Part shown: one piece after another, positions 12,275 through 24,540 of the stretch
Layout: each line of letters opens with the position of its first letter
How positions within the stretch are numbered: position 1 is the first letter of the stretch
NCBI RefSeq assembly: GCF_029227915.1
Contig: NC_079878.1
Coordinates: forward strand, 30,283,501-30,347,500
Direction of reading: 5' to 3'
DNA: 64,000 bases
Source of the DNA: Hydractinia symbiolongicarpus
Lineage: Eukaryota > Cnidaria > Hydrozoa > Anthoathecata > Hydractiniidae
Program-made: the position numbers and the translations under genes
Notes under the pieces: model-generated
Seen by the model: only the letters and a program-made list of their open reading frames with translations
Told to the model about the DNA's origin: nothing
Database searches by the model: none

Positions 12275-15127
12275 ATGTGTAACTTGATAGTCGGTCATTT
12301 GAACGTAAACTCGTTGCGAAACAAGTTCGAAGCAATTGATTTAACTTTCAAGCACAATATTGATGTTCTGCTTCTAACTGAAACGAAAATAGATGAATCG
12401 TTCACTGATGCTCAATTTAAGTTAGATAATTACGCAATTCTGAGGAAAGATAGAAATGGACATGGTGGCGGTATTTTACTCTATATAAATGAAAATATTC
12501 CCTTCAAAGTGTTGCGAAAATATACTTTACCGGATGATATCGAAGTTTTAGTTGTCGAAATAAATCTTCGAAAACGCAAATGGCTTTTAATCGGTGCATA
12601 TAAACCACCGTTACAAAAAAATTACTACTTTTTAACTCAAATCGCAAATGTATTGATTTCACATCTCAACTATCACGAAAACATCATAATTATGGGTGAT
12701 TTAAACATGGAAATAAGTGACACAGATTTCGATAACTTCATTTCAACATACGACCTCCATAGACTAATCAAATCACCAACCTGCTTTAAGTCAAGTACTT
12801 CGCCTTCTTGCATTGATCACATATTAACAAATCAACCAAATTTCTTTAAAAATAGTGTAACAATCGAAACTCGCATATCAGATTGGCATTTATTTGTTGG
12901 AAGTGTGATGAGAATGAACGTGATTAAAGGCGACCCAATTGTGAAACACTACAGAAATTACAACAAAATTGACTACTTTGATTTTGAAAGAACATTATCA
13001 ATGAACTTTTTGAAATTACTTGAGAACAATTACGACTTTAACCAATTCAATTTATGCATCACGTCTACGCTAAACCATTTTGCACCATTGAAAAAGAAAA
13101 TACTAAGATTCAATAACGCACCTTTTATCACCAAGGAGCTTCGCAAAGCTATTATGCACAGATCCAAACTTCGTCGCATATATAACAAATCACGATCAAA
13201 AGAAAATTGGTCCAACTTCACTAGACAGAGAAACTACTATGTTTCCTTATTACGAAAAACCAGACGTTCGTATTTCAAGGGTTTACGTATGACAAGCATT
13301 ACTGATAATAAAAAGTTCTGGAAGTCTGTCAAGCCATTGTTTTCAAACGTTAGTTATAACACCAACAAAATTATCTTAATCGAGAAAGAAAAGATAGTCA
13401 CCGACGAACAAAAATTATGTAAAATCTTCAATGAATATTACACCAACATCACGAAAAATTTACCAATCAAACCAAACGATGATACACATACAGCAACCAT
13501 TCACGATGCAATCCACTCGTATACTAATCACATCAGTATTTTGAAAATTCGTGAAAATGTGGGTTATGATGAAAAGTTCTATTTTTCGCTGGTTGAACAG
13601 CCTGATGTTCTCAAAGTCATCAAAGACATGGATGTAAAGAAATCTTCTGTTAGTGGTGATTTTCCAGTTTTTATGTTGAAAAAGTTTAGTCATATCTTTG
13701 TTCCTATCCTCACTAATATTATAAATTTTTGTTTACAGTCTAATATTTTTCATGATGATTTAAAACTTGCAGAGGTTATACCTGTTTTTAAGAAGGATGA
13801 CTGTAATGATAAGGAGAACTATAGACCTGTTAGCTTGCTTCCCTGTTTATCAAAGGTTTTTGAAAGAATTATTCTTAATCAAATGCACACTTTTATGCAT
13901 GACAAACTCAGCCCTCATCTATCAGGCTTCAGAAAGGGTTATAATACACAATATGCTCTCATTCGAATGATTGAACAATGGAAAAGCACACTTGATAATA
14001 AGGGTGTAGTTGGAGCAGTGCTAATGGACCTTTCAAAAGCTTTTGATACTATCAACCATGATTTGCTTATTGCAAAGCTGCATGCCTATGGTTTTTCTGA
14101 ATCTTCTTTATTATTTATTCACTCATACTTGAAAAATCGTTTTCAGAGAACCAGAATAAATTCTTCTTTTAGCGAATGGCTTCCTCTTCAAGTTGGAGTT
14201 CCACAAGGATCAATCTTAGGACCTCCTTTCTTCAATTATTCTATGAACGATTTATTCTGATTCATTATTCAATCATCCCTTTGTAACTTTGCAGATGATA
14301 ACACCTTATATGCTTGTGAAAATTCATTAGAAGATGTAAAACAAACACTGCTTACTAATTTGGTCATAGTTAATAATTGGTTTTATGAAAATTACTTAGC
14401 AATAAATTTGAAAAAGTATCAATATATTGTATTAGGTCATCACGATGAAAGTTTGATATTTAACCATTTGAAAATTGCGTGTAAATCGTCTGTAGTGCTT
14501 CTTGGTGTTACGATTGACTCGAGACTAAACTTTCATTCGCATGTCAAAAACATCTGTAATAAGGCTAGTAGGAAACTCAACGTGCTTCAAAGGATATCTT
14601 CCTTTGTGACACCCAAGATGAAGCGTTTTCTCTTCAATTCATTTATTTTGTCTCAGTTTTTTTACTGTCCCTTAGTATGGATGTTTTGTGGAAAAGTTGC
14701 GAATAATCGAATCAATCGTATTCATGAACGTTGTCTAAGAATCATACAGGACGATATAAATGGCAGTTACGATGAACTTTTTTCTTTATGTAATGTTAAA
14801 AATATTCACATCATCAATTTACAGAATTTAATGAAAGAGGTTTACAAATTTTTAAATGGATTGTCACCTCTATATATGAACGAGATATTTTCTGTTAGGG
14901 AAAACAAGTACAACCTTCGTTGCTTTAATTTGATCAGGCGACCAACTTGTCGGACAACGTACTATGGCTTAAATACTTTATCAAATATTGCAGGGAAGCT
15001 ATGGATATCTGTGCCTGACGCTACAAAGAATGCTCCTTCTCTCGAAGCCTTCCGTAGCTCAATAAAATTTTGGGAAGGTGATGTTTGCACCTGTAAAATA
15101 TGCATGGATATACCATACATATTTTAA
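12275..15127 (+). pseudogene. LINE ORF2: AP endonuclease and reverse transcriptase, broken by one TGA
   Basis: Frame of 950 codons, the usual size for CR1/L2 ORF2, with one internal TGA at 14258-14260. The N-terminal AP-type endonuclease, which nicks target DNA for target-primed reverse transcription, shows HLNVNSLRNKF at 8-18, catalytic Glu36 in LLLTETKID, GDLN at 141-144 and SDWH at 202-205. The reverse transcriptase begins near residue 490 (LAEVIPVFKKDD, then ENYRPVSLLP). Motif A is DLSKAFD with Asp585, and PQGS is at 643-646. The FADD catalytic box at 14288-14299 lies nine codons after the TGA, so the terminated product would lack the second catalytic aspartates. The downstream half (to the TAA at 15125-15127) stays in the same frame and ends in a normal family-type C-terminus. 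There are no frameshifts. The upstream frame is open back to the ORF1 stop. Confidence 0.92.
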
Positions 15128-15281
15128 CTTTACTTATTTATTTATTTATTTTCCTTATTTTTTATCGCTGTTTGCCTTGTTTTACGTTTTGTTGTCGATT
15201 TAAATTAGTTATTTAAATACTATTGTATCTATCGACGTTAAATAAAGAGAAAATCAAAAAAAATCAAAAAAAAAAAAAAAA
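15128..15281 (+). other. LINE 3' untranslated region and A-rich tail
   Basis: Short 3' UTR rich in T (TTATTTATTTATTTATTTTC). AATAAA at 15241-15246 is followed within a few bases by AAAATCAAAA units and a run of about 17 A. CR1/L2 elements often end in short tandem units, and a plain A-rich end is also possible. The tail abuts the satellite directly. Confidence 0.8.
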
Positions 15282-18200
15282 GTTTTATCGCCGGCAAACG
15301 AAAACCCGCGAATTCCCGTAAATCCCGGACTCGGCCCGTATAGTCAAAAGTATACAAAGAAAATACCCAGGGAGCAAACTCATTTCCAGAACGATTTTTT
15401 AAATTATCTTTTCACCACTAAAACGCATGAGACTTGTAGTTTTCAAAAATGTTTTCACTTTTGATGAGACGCTGAATAAAAGAAGTTTAATCGCCGGCAA
15501 ACGAAAACCCGCGATTTCTCGTAAATCCCGGACTCGGCCCGTATAGTCAAAAGTATACAAAGAAAGTACCTTGCGAGTAAACTCATTTCCTGAACGATTT
15601 TTTAAATTATCTTTTCACCACTAAAACGCACGAGACTTGTAGTTTTCAAAAATGTTTTTATTTTTGATGAGACGCTGAATAAAAGAAATTTAATCGCCGG
15701 CAAACGAAAACCCGCGATTTACCGTAAATCCCGGACTCGGCCCGTACAGTTAAAAGTATACAAAGAAAATACCCAGGGAGTAAACTCATTTCCCGAACGA
15801 TTTTTTAAATTATTTTTTCACCACTAAAACGTATAAGACTTGTAGTTTTCAAAAATGTTTTCATTTTTGATGAGACGCTGAATAAAAGAAGTTTAATCGC
15901 CGGCAAACGAAAACCCGCGATTTCCCGTAAATCCCGGGCTCGGCCCGTATAGTCAAAAGTATACAAAGAAAGTACCCTGCGAGTAAACTCATTTCAAGAA
16001 CGATTTTTTAAATTATCTTTTCACCACTAAAACGCACGAGACTTGTAGTTTTCAAAAATGTTTTCATTTTTGATGAGACGCTGAATAAAAGAAGTTTAAT
16101 CGCCGGCAAACGAAAACCCGCGATTTCCCGTAAATCTCGGACTCGGCCCGTATAGTCAAAAGTATACAAAAAAAATACCCAGGGAGTAAATTCATTTCCC
16201 GAACGATTTTTTAAATTATCTTTTCACCACTAAAACGCATGAGACTTGTAGTTTTCAAAAATGTTTTCATTTTTGATTAGACGATGAATAAAAGATGTTT
16301 AATCGCCGGCAAACGAAAACCCGCGATTTCCCGTAAATCCCGGACTCGGCCCGTATAGTCAAAAGTATACAAATAAAGTACCCAGGAAGTAAACTTATTT
16401 CCCGAACGATTTTTTAAATTATTTTTTCACCACTAAAACGCATGAGACTTGCAGTTTTCAGGAATGTTTTCATTTTCGATGAGACGCTTAATGAAAGAAG
16501 TTTAATCGCCGGCAAACGAAAACCCGCGATTTCCCGTAAATCTCAGACTCGGCCCGTATAGTCAAAAGTATACAAAAAAAATACCCAGGGAGTAAACTCA
16601 TTTCCTGAACGATTTTTTAAATTATTTTTTCACCACTAAAATGCATGAGACTTGTAGTTTTCATTTTTGATTAGACGATGAATAAAAGATGTTTAATCGC
16701 CGGCAAACGAAAACCCGCGATTTCCCGTAAATCCCGGACTCGGCCCGTATAGTCAAAAGTATACAAATAAAGTACCCAGGAAGTAAACTCATTTCCCGAA
16801 CGATTTTTTAAATTATTTTTTTACCACTAAAACGCATGAGACTTTCAGTTTTCAGGAATGTTTTCATTTTTGATGAGACGCTTAATGAAAGAAGTTTAAT
16901 CGCCGGCAAACGAAAACCCGCGATTTCCCGTAAATCTCAGACTCGCCCCGTATAGTCAAAAGTATACAAAAAAAATATCCAGGGAGTAAACTCATTTCCT
17001 GAACGATTTTTTAAATTATTTTTTCACCACTAAAATGCATGAGACTTGTAGTTTTCAAAAATGTTTTCATTTTGATGAGACGCGGAATAAAAGAAGTTTA
17101 ATCGCCGGCAAACGAAAACCCGCGATTTCCCGTAAATCCCGGACTCGGCCCGTATAGTCAAAAGTATACAAAGAAAATACCCAGGGAGTAAACTCATTTC
17201 CCGAACAATTTTTTGAATTATTTTTTCACCACTAAAACGTATGAGACTTGTAGTTTTCAAAAATGTTTTCATTTTTGATAAGACGCTGAATAAAAGAAGT
17301 TTAATCGCCGGCAAACGAAAACCCGCGATTTCCCGTAAATCCCGGACTCGGCCCGTATAGTCAAAAGTATACAAAGAAAATACCCAGGGAGTAAACTCAT
17401 TTCCCGAACAATTTTTTGAATTATTTTTTCACCACTAAAACGTATGAGACTTGTAGTTTTCAAAAATGTTTTCATTTTTGATAAGACGCTGAATAAAAGA
17501 AGTTTAATCGCCGGCAAACGAAAACCCGCGAATTCCCGTAAATCACGGACTCGGCCCGTATAGTCAAAAGTATACAAAGAAAATACCCAGGGAGTAAACT
17601 CATTTCCCGAACGATTTTTTGAATTATTTTTTCACCACTAAGACGTATGAGACTTGTAGTTTTCAAAAATGTTTTCATTTTTGATAAGACGCTGAATAAA
17701 AGAAGTTTAATCGTTGGCAAACGAAAACCCGCGAATTCCCGTAAATCACGGACTCGGCCCGTATAGTCAAAAGTATACAAAGAAAATACCCAGGGAGTAA
17801 ACTCATTTCCAGAACGATTTTTTAAATTATCTTTTCACCACTAAAACGCATGAGACTTGTAGTTTTCAAAAATGTTTTCATTTTTGATGAGACGCTGAAT
17901 AAAAGAAGTTTAATCGCCGGCAAACGAAAACCCGCGATTTCCCGTAAATCCCGTGCTTGGCTCGTATAGTCAAAAGTATACAAAGAAAATACCCAGGGAG
18001 TAAACTCATTTCCCGAACGATTTTTTAAATTATTTTTTCACCACTAAAACGTATGAGACTTGTAGTTTTCAAAAATGTTTTCATTTTTGATGAGACGCTG
18101 AATAAAAGAAGTTTAATCGCCGGCAAACGAAAACCCACGATTTCCCGTAAATCCCGGACTCGGCCCGTATAGTCAAAAGTAAACAAAGAAAGTTCCCTGC

Positions 18201-21200
18201 GAGTGAACTCATTTCCAGAACGATTTTTTAAATTATCTTTTCACCACTAAAACGCACGAGACTTGTAGTTTTCAAAAATGTTTTCATTTTTGATGAGACG
18301 CTGAATAAAAGATGTTTAATCGCCGGCAAACGAAAACCCGCGAATTCCCGTAATTCCTGGACTCGGCCCGTATAGTCAAAAGTATACAAAGAAAATACAC
18401 AGGGAGTAAACTCATTTCCAGATTGATTTTTTAAATTATTTTTTCAACACTAAAACGGATGAGACTTGTAGTTTTCAAAAATGTTTTCATTTTTGATGAG
18501 ACGCTGAATAAAAGAAGTTTAATCGCCGGCAAACGAAAACCCGCGATTTCCCGTAAATCCCGGGCTCGGCCCGTATAGTCAAAAGTATACAAAGAAAGTA
18601 CCCTGCGAGTAAACTCATTTCAAGAACGATTTTTTAAATTATCTTTTCACCACTAAAACGCACGAGACTTGTAGTTTACAAAAATGTTTTCATTTTTTGA
18701 TGAGACGCTAAATAAAGGAAGTTTAATCGCCGGCAAACGAAAACCCGAGAATTCCCGTAAATCCCGCACTCGGCCCGTATAGCCAAAAGTATACAAAAAA
18801 ATACCCAGGGAGTAAACTCATTTCCAGAAGGATTTTTTAAATTATCTTTTCACCACTAAAACGCTTGAGACTTTTAGTTTTCAAAAATGTTTTCATTTTT
18901 GATGAGACGATGAATAAAAGATGTTTAATCGCCGGCAAACGAAAACCCGCAATTTCCCGTAAATCCCGGACTCGGCCCGTATAATCAAAAGTATACAAAC
19001 AAAGTACCCAGGAAGTAAACTTATTTTCCGAACGATTTTTTAAATTATTTTTTCACCACTTAAACGCATGAGACTTGTAGTTTTCAGGAATGTTTTCATT
19101 TTTGATGAGACGCTTAATGAAAAAAGTTTAATCGCCGGCAAACGAAAAACCGCGATTTCCCGTAAATCCCGGGCTTGGCCGTATAGTCGAATGTATACAA
19201 AGAAAGTACCGTGTGAGTAAACTCATTTCTTAAACGATTTTTTAAATTATTTTTTACCACTAAAACGCATGAGACTTGTAGTTTTCAGGAATGTTTTCAT
19301 TTTTGATGAGACGCTTAATGAAAGAAGTTTAATCGCCGGCAAACAAAAACCCGTGATTTCCCGTAAATCCCGGGCTTGGCCCGTATAGTCGAATGTATAA
19401 AAAGAAAGTACCGTGTGAGTAAACTCATTTCCCGAACGATTTTTTAAATTATTTTTTCACCACTAAAACGCATGAGACTTGTAGTTTTCAAAAATGTTTT
19501 CATTTTTGATGAGACGCTGAATAAAAGAAGTTTAATCGTCGGCAAACGAAAACCCGCGATTTCCCGTAAATCCCGTGCTTGACCCGTATAGTCGAGTATA
19601 TACAAAGAAAGTACCCTGTGAGTAAATTCATTTCCAAAACGATTTTTTAAATTATCTTTTCACCACTAAAACGCTTGAGACTTTTATTTTTCAAAAATGT
19701 TTTCATTTTTGATGAGACGATGAAAAAAAGATGTTTAATCGCTGGCAAACGAAAACCTGCGATTTCCCGTAAATCCCAGACTCGGCCCGTATAATCAAAA
19801 GTATACAAACAAAGTACCCAGGAAGTAAACTTATTTCCCGAACGATTTTTTAAATTATTTTTTCACCACTAAAACGCATGAGACTTGTAATTTTCAAAAA
19901 TGTTTTCATTTTTAATGAGACACTGAATAAAAGAAGTTTAATCGCCGGCAAACGAAAACCCGCGAATTCCCGTAAATCCCGGACTCGGCCCGTATAGTCA
20001 AAAGTATACAAAGAAAATACCCAGGGAGCAAACTCATTTCCAGAACGATTTTTTAAATTATCTTTTCACCACTAAAACGCATGAGACTTGTAGTTTTCAA
20101 AAATGTTTTCACTTTTGATGAGACGCTGAATAAAAGAAGTTTAATCGCCGGCAAACGAAAACCCGCGATTTCTCGTAAATCCCGGACTCGGCCCGTATAG
20201 TCAAAAGTATACAAAGAAAGTACCTTGCGAGTAAACTCATTTCCTGAACGATTTTTTAAATTATCTTTTCACCACTAAAACGCACGAGACTTGTAGTTTT
20301 CGAAAATGTTTTCATTTTTGATGAGACGCTGAATAAAAGAAGTTTAATCGCCGGCAAACGAAAACCCGCGAATTCCCGTAAATCCCGGACTCGGCCCGTA
20401 TAGTCAAAAGTATACAAAGAAAATACCCAGGGTGCAAACTCATTTCCAGAAGGATTTTTTAAATTATCTTTTCACCACTAAAACGCATGAGACTTGTAGT
20501 TTTCAAAAATGTTTTTATTTTTGATGAGACGCTGAATAAAAGAAATTTAATCGCCGGCAAACGAAAACCCGCGATTTACCGTAAATCCCGGACTCGGCCC
20601 GTACAGTTAAAAGTATACAAAGAAAATACCCAGGGAGTAAACTCATTTCCCGAACGATTTTTTAAATTATTTTTTCACCACTAAAACGTATAAGACTTGT
20701 AGTTTTCAAAAATGTTTTCATTTTTGATGAGACGCTGAATAAAAGAAGTTTAATCGCCGGCAAACGAAAACCCGCGATTTCCCGTAAATCCCGGGCTCGG
20801 CCCGTATAGTCAAAAGTATACAAAGAAAGTACCCTGCGAGTAAACTCATTTCAAGAACGATTTTTTAAATTATCTTTTCACCACTAAAACGCACGAGACT
20901 TGTAGTTTTCACAAATGTTTTCATTTTTGATGAGACGCTGAATAAAAGAAGTTTAATCGCCGGCAAACGAAAACCCGCGATTTCCCGTAAATCTCGGACT
21001 CGGCCCGTATAGTCAAAAGTATACAAAAAAAATACCCAGGGAGTAAATTCATTTCCCGAACGATTTTTTAAATTATCTTTTCACCACTAAAACGCATGAG
21101 ACTTGTAGTTTTCAAAAATGTTTTCATTTTTGATTAGACGATGAATAAAAGATGTTTAATCGCCGGCAAACGAAAACCCGCGATTTCCCGTAAATCCCGG

Positions 21201-24200
21201 ACTCGGCCCGTATAGTCTAAAGTATACAAATAAAGTACCCAGGTAGTAAACTTATTTCCCGAACGATTTTTTAAATTATTTTTTCACCACTAAAACGCAT
21301 GAGACTTGCAGTTTTCAGGAATGTTTTCATTTTCGATGAGACGCTTAATGAAAGAAGTTTAATCGCCGGCAAACGAAAACCCGCGATTTCCCGTAAATCT
21401 CAGACTCGGCCCGTATAGTCAAAAGTATACAAAAAAAATACCCAGGGAGTAAACTCATTTCCTGAACGATTTTTTAAATTATTTTTTCACCACTAAAATG
21501 CATGAGACTTGTAGTTTTCATTTTTGATTAGACGATGAATAAAAGATGTTTAATCGCCGGCAAACGAAAACCCGCGATTTCCCGTAAATCCCGGACTCGG
21601 CCCGTATAGTCAAAAGTATACAAATAAAGTACCCAGGAAGTAAACTCATTTCCCGAACGATTTTTTAAATTATTTTTTTACCACTAAAACGCATGAGACT
21701 TTCAGTTTTCAGGAATGTTTTCATTTTTGATGAGACGCTTAATGAAAGAAGTTTAATCGCCGGCAAACGAAAACCCGCGATTTCCCGTAAATCTCAGACT
21801 CGCCCCGTATAGTCAAAAGTATACAAAAAAAATATCCAGGGAGTAAACTCATTTCCTGAACGATTTTTTAAATTATTTTTTCACCACTAAAATGCATGAG
21901 ACTTGTAGTTTTCAAAAATGTTTTCATTTTGATGAGACGCGGAATAAAAGAAGTTTAATCGCCGGCAAACGAAAACCCGCGATTTCCCGTAAATCCCGGA
22001 CTCGGCCCGTATAGTCAAAAGTATACAAAGAAAATACCCAGGGAGTAAACTCATTTCCCGAACAATTTTTTGAATTATTTTTTCACCACTAAAACGTATG
22101 AGACTTGTAGTTTTCAAAAATGTTTTCATTTTTGATAAGACGCTGAATAAAAGAAGTTTAATCGCCGGCAAACGAAAACCCGCGAATTCCCGTAAATCAC
22201 GGACTCGGCCCGTATAGTCAAAAGTATACAAAGAAAATACCCAGGGAGTAAACTCATTTCCCGAACGATTTTTTGAATTATTTTTTCACCACTAAGACGT
22301 ATGAGACTTGTAGTTTTCAAAAATGTTTTCATTTTTGATAAGACGCTGAATAAAAGAAGTTTAATCGTTGGCAAACGAAAACCCGCGAATTCCCGTAAAT
22401 CACGGACTCGGCCCGTATAGTCAAAAGTATACAAAGAAAATACCCTGCGAGTAAACTCATTTCCAGAACGATTTTTTAAATTATCTTTTCACCACTAAAA
22501 CGCATGAGACTTGTAGTTTTCAAAAATGTTTTCATTTTTGATGAGACGCTGAATAAAAGAAGTTTAATCGCCGGCAAACGAAAACCCGCGATTTCCCGTA
22601 AATCCCGTGCTTGGCTCGTATAGTCAAAAGTATACAAAGAAAATACCCAGGGAGTAAACTCATTTCCCTAACGATTTTTTAAATTATTTTTTCACCACTA
22701 AAACGTATGAGACTTGTAGTTTTCAAAAATGTTTTCATTTTTGATGAGACGCTGAATAAAAGAAGTTTAATCGCCGGCAAACGAAAACCCACGATTTCCC
22801 GTAAATCCCGGACTCGGCCCGTATAGTCAAAAGTAAACAAAGAAAGTTCCCTGCGAGTGAACTCATTTCCAGAACGATTTTTTAAATTATCTTTTCACCA
22901 CTAAAACGCACGAGACTTGTAGTTTTCAAAAATGTTTTCATTTTTGATGAGACGCTGAATAAAAGATGTTTAATCGCCGGCAAACGAAAACCCGCGAATT
23001 CCCGTAATTCCTGGACTCGGCCCGTATAGTCAAAAGTATACAAAGAAAATACACAGGGAGTAAACTCATTTCCAGATTGATTTTTTAAATTATTTTTTCA
23101 ACACTAAAACGGATGAGACTTGTAGTTTTCAAAAATGTTTTCATTTTTGATGAGACGCTGAATAAAAGAAGTTTAATCGCCGGCAAACGAAAACCCGAGA
23201 ATTCCCGTAAATCCCGCACTCGGCCCGTATAGCCAAAAGTATACAAAAAAATACCCAGGGAGTAAACTCATTTCCAGAAGGATTTTTTAAATTATCTTTT
23301 CACCACTAAAACGCTTGAGACTTTTAGTTTTCAAAAATGTTTTCATTTTTTGATGAGACGCTAAATAAAGGAAGTTTAATCGCCGGCAAACGAAAACCCG
23401 AGAATTCCCGTAAATCCCGCACTCGGCCCGTATAGCCAAAAGTATACAAAAAAATACCCAGGGAGTAAACTCATTTCCAGAAGGATTTTTTAAATTATCT
23501 TTTCACCACTAAAACGCTTGAGACTTTTAGTTTTCAAAAATGTTTTCATTTTTGATGAGACGATGAATAAAAGATGTTTAATCGCCGGCAAACGAAAACC
23601 CGCAATTTCCCGTAAATCCCGGACTCGGCCCGTATAATCAAAAGTATACAAACAAAGTACCCAGGAAGTAAACTTATTTTCCGAACGATTTTTTAAATTA
23701 TTTTTTCACCACTTAAACGCATGAGACTTGTAGTTTTCAGGAATGTTTTCATTTTTGATGAGACGCTTAATGAAAAAAGTTTAATCGCCGGCAAACGAAA
23801 AACCGCGATTTCCCGTAAATCCCGGGCTTGGCCGTATAGTCGAATGTATACAAAGAAAGTACCGTGTGAGTAAACTCATTTCTTAAACGATTTTTTAAAT
23901 TATTTTTTACCACTAAAACGCATGAGACTTGTAGTTTTCAGGAATGTTTTCATTTTTGATGAGACGCTTAATGAAAGAAGTTTAATCGCCGGCAAACCAA
24001 AACCCGTGATTTCCCGTAAATCCCGGGCTTGGCCCGTATAGTCGAATGTATACAAAGAAAGTACCGTGTGAGTAAACTCATTTCCCGAACGATTTTTTAA
24101 ATTATTTTTTCACCACTAAAACGCATGAGACTTGTAGTTTTCAAAAATGTTTTCATTTTTGATGAGACGCTGAATAAAAGAAGTTTAATCGTCGGCAAAC

Positions 24201-24540
24201 GAAAACCCGCGATTTCCCGTAAATCCCGTGCTTGACCCGTATAGTCGAGTATTTACAAAGAAAGTACCCTGTGAGTAAATTCATTTCCAAAACGATTTTT
24301 TAAATTATCTTTTCACCACTAAAACGCTTGAGACTTTTATTTTTCAAAAATGTTTTCATTTTTGATGAGACGATGAAAAAAAGATGTTTAATCGCTGGCA
24401 AACGAAAACCTGCGATTTCCCGTAAATCCCAGACTCGGCCCGTATAATCAAAAGTATACAAACAAAGTACCCAGGAAGTAAACTTATTTCCCGAACGATT
24501 TTTTAAATTATTTTTTCACCACTAAAACGCATGAGACTTG
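15282..24540 (+). repeat. ~4.65-kb (about 23-monomer) tandem duplication
   Basis: Rare variants in 15282-19885 recur in the same order about 4654 bp downstream. GGGAGCAAACTC is at 15370 and 20024, a shortened TGTAGTTTTCATTTTTG monomer at 16654 and 21511, GTGCTTGGCTCG near 17952 and 22607, and the TGAAAAAAAG variant at 19721 and 24374. The offset changes between 4654 and 4857 in the middle, because the second copy gains one monomer early and lacks one later, as expected from unequal exchange. The first copy begins at the LINE 3' junction within the resolution I can see. Confidence 0.88.

Larger units (their letters stand above)
11067..15281 (+). mobile_element. CR1/L2-like non-LTR retrotransposon inserted in the satellite
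   Basis: A 4.2-kb insertion with two coding regions: an SGNH-esterase ORF1 and an ORF2 with AP-type endonuclease and reverse transcriptase. This domain order and the esterase-type ORF1 are typical of the CR1/L2 group of LINEs. The left junction is after AATAAAGGAA at 11066. The right junction follows an A-rich tail (AAAATCAAAA repeated, then a run of A) at 15281, before GTTTTATCGCC. Only 26 bp precede the first internal ATG, so the 5' end may be slightly truncated. I see no convincing target-site duplication, and none is always expected for this group. One in-frame TGA in the reverse transcriptase suggests the copy is not autonomous. It lies on the plus strand. Confidence 0.93.

Noticed and set aside
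11093-15127. Alternative genetic code with TGA as sense
   Set aside because: Tempting because only TGA interrupts the frame, but Trp and Cys are encoded normally in ORF2, the element ends in TAA, ORF1/ORF2 separation is normal for the group, and the second LINE is broken by TAG. The standard code explains everything.
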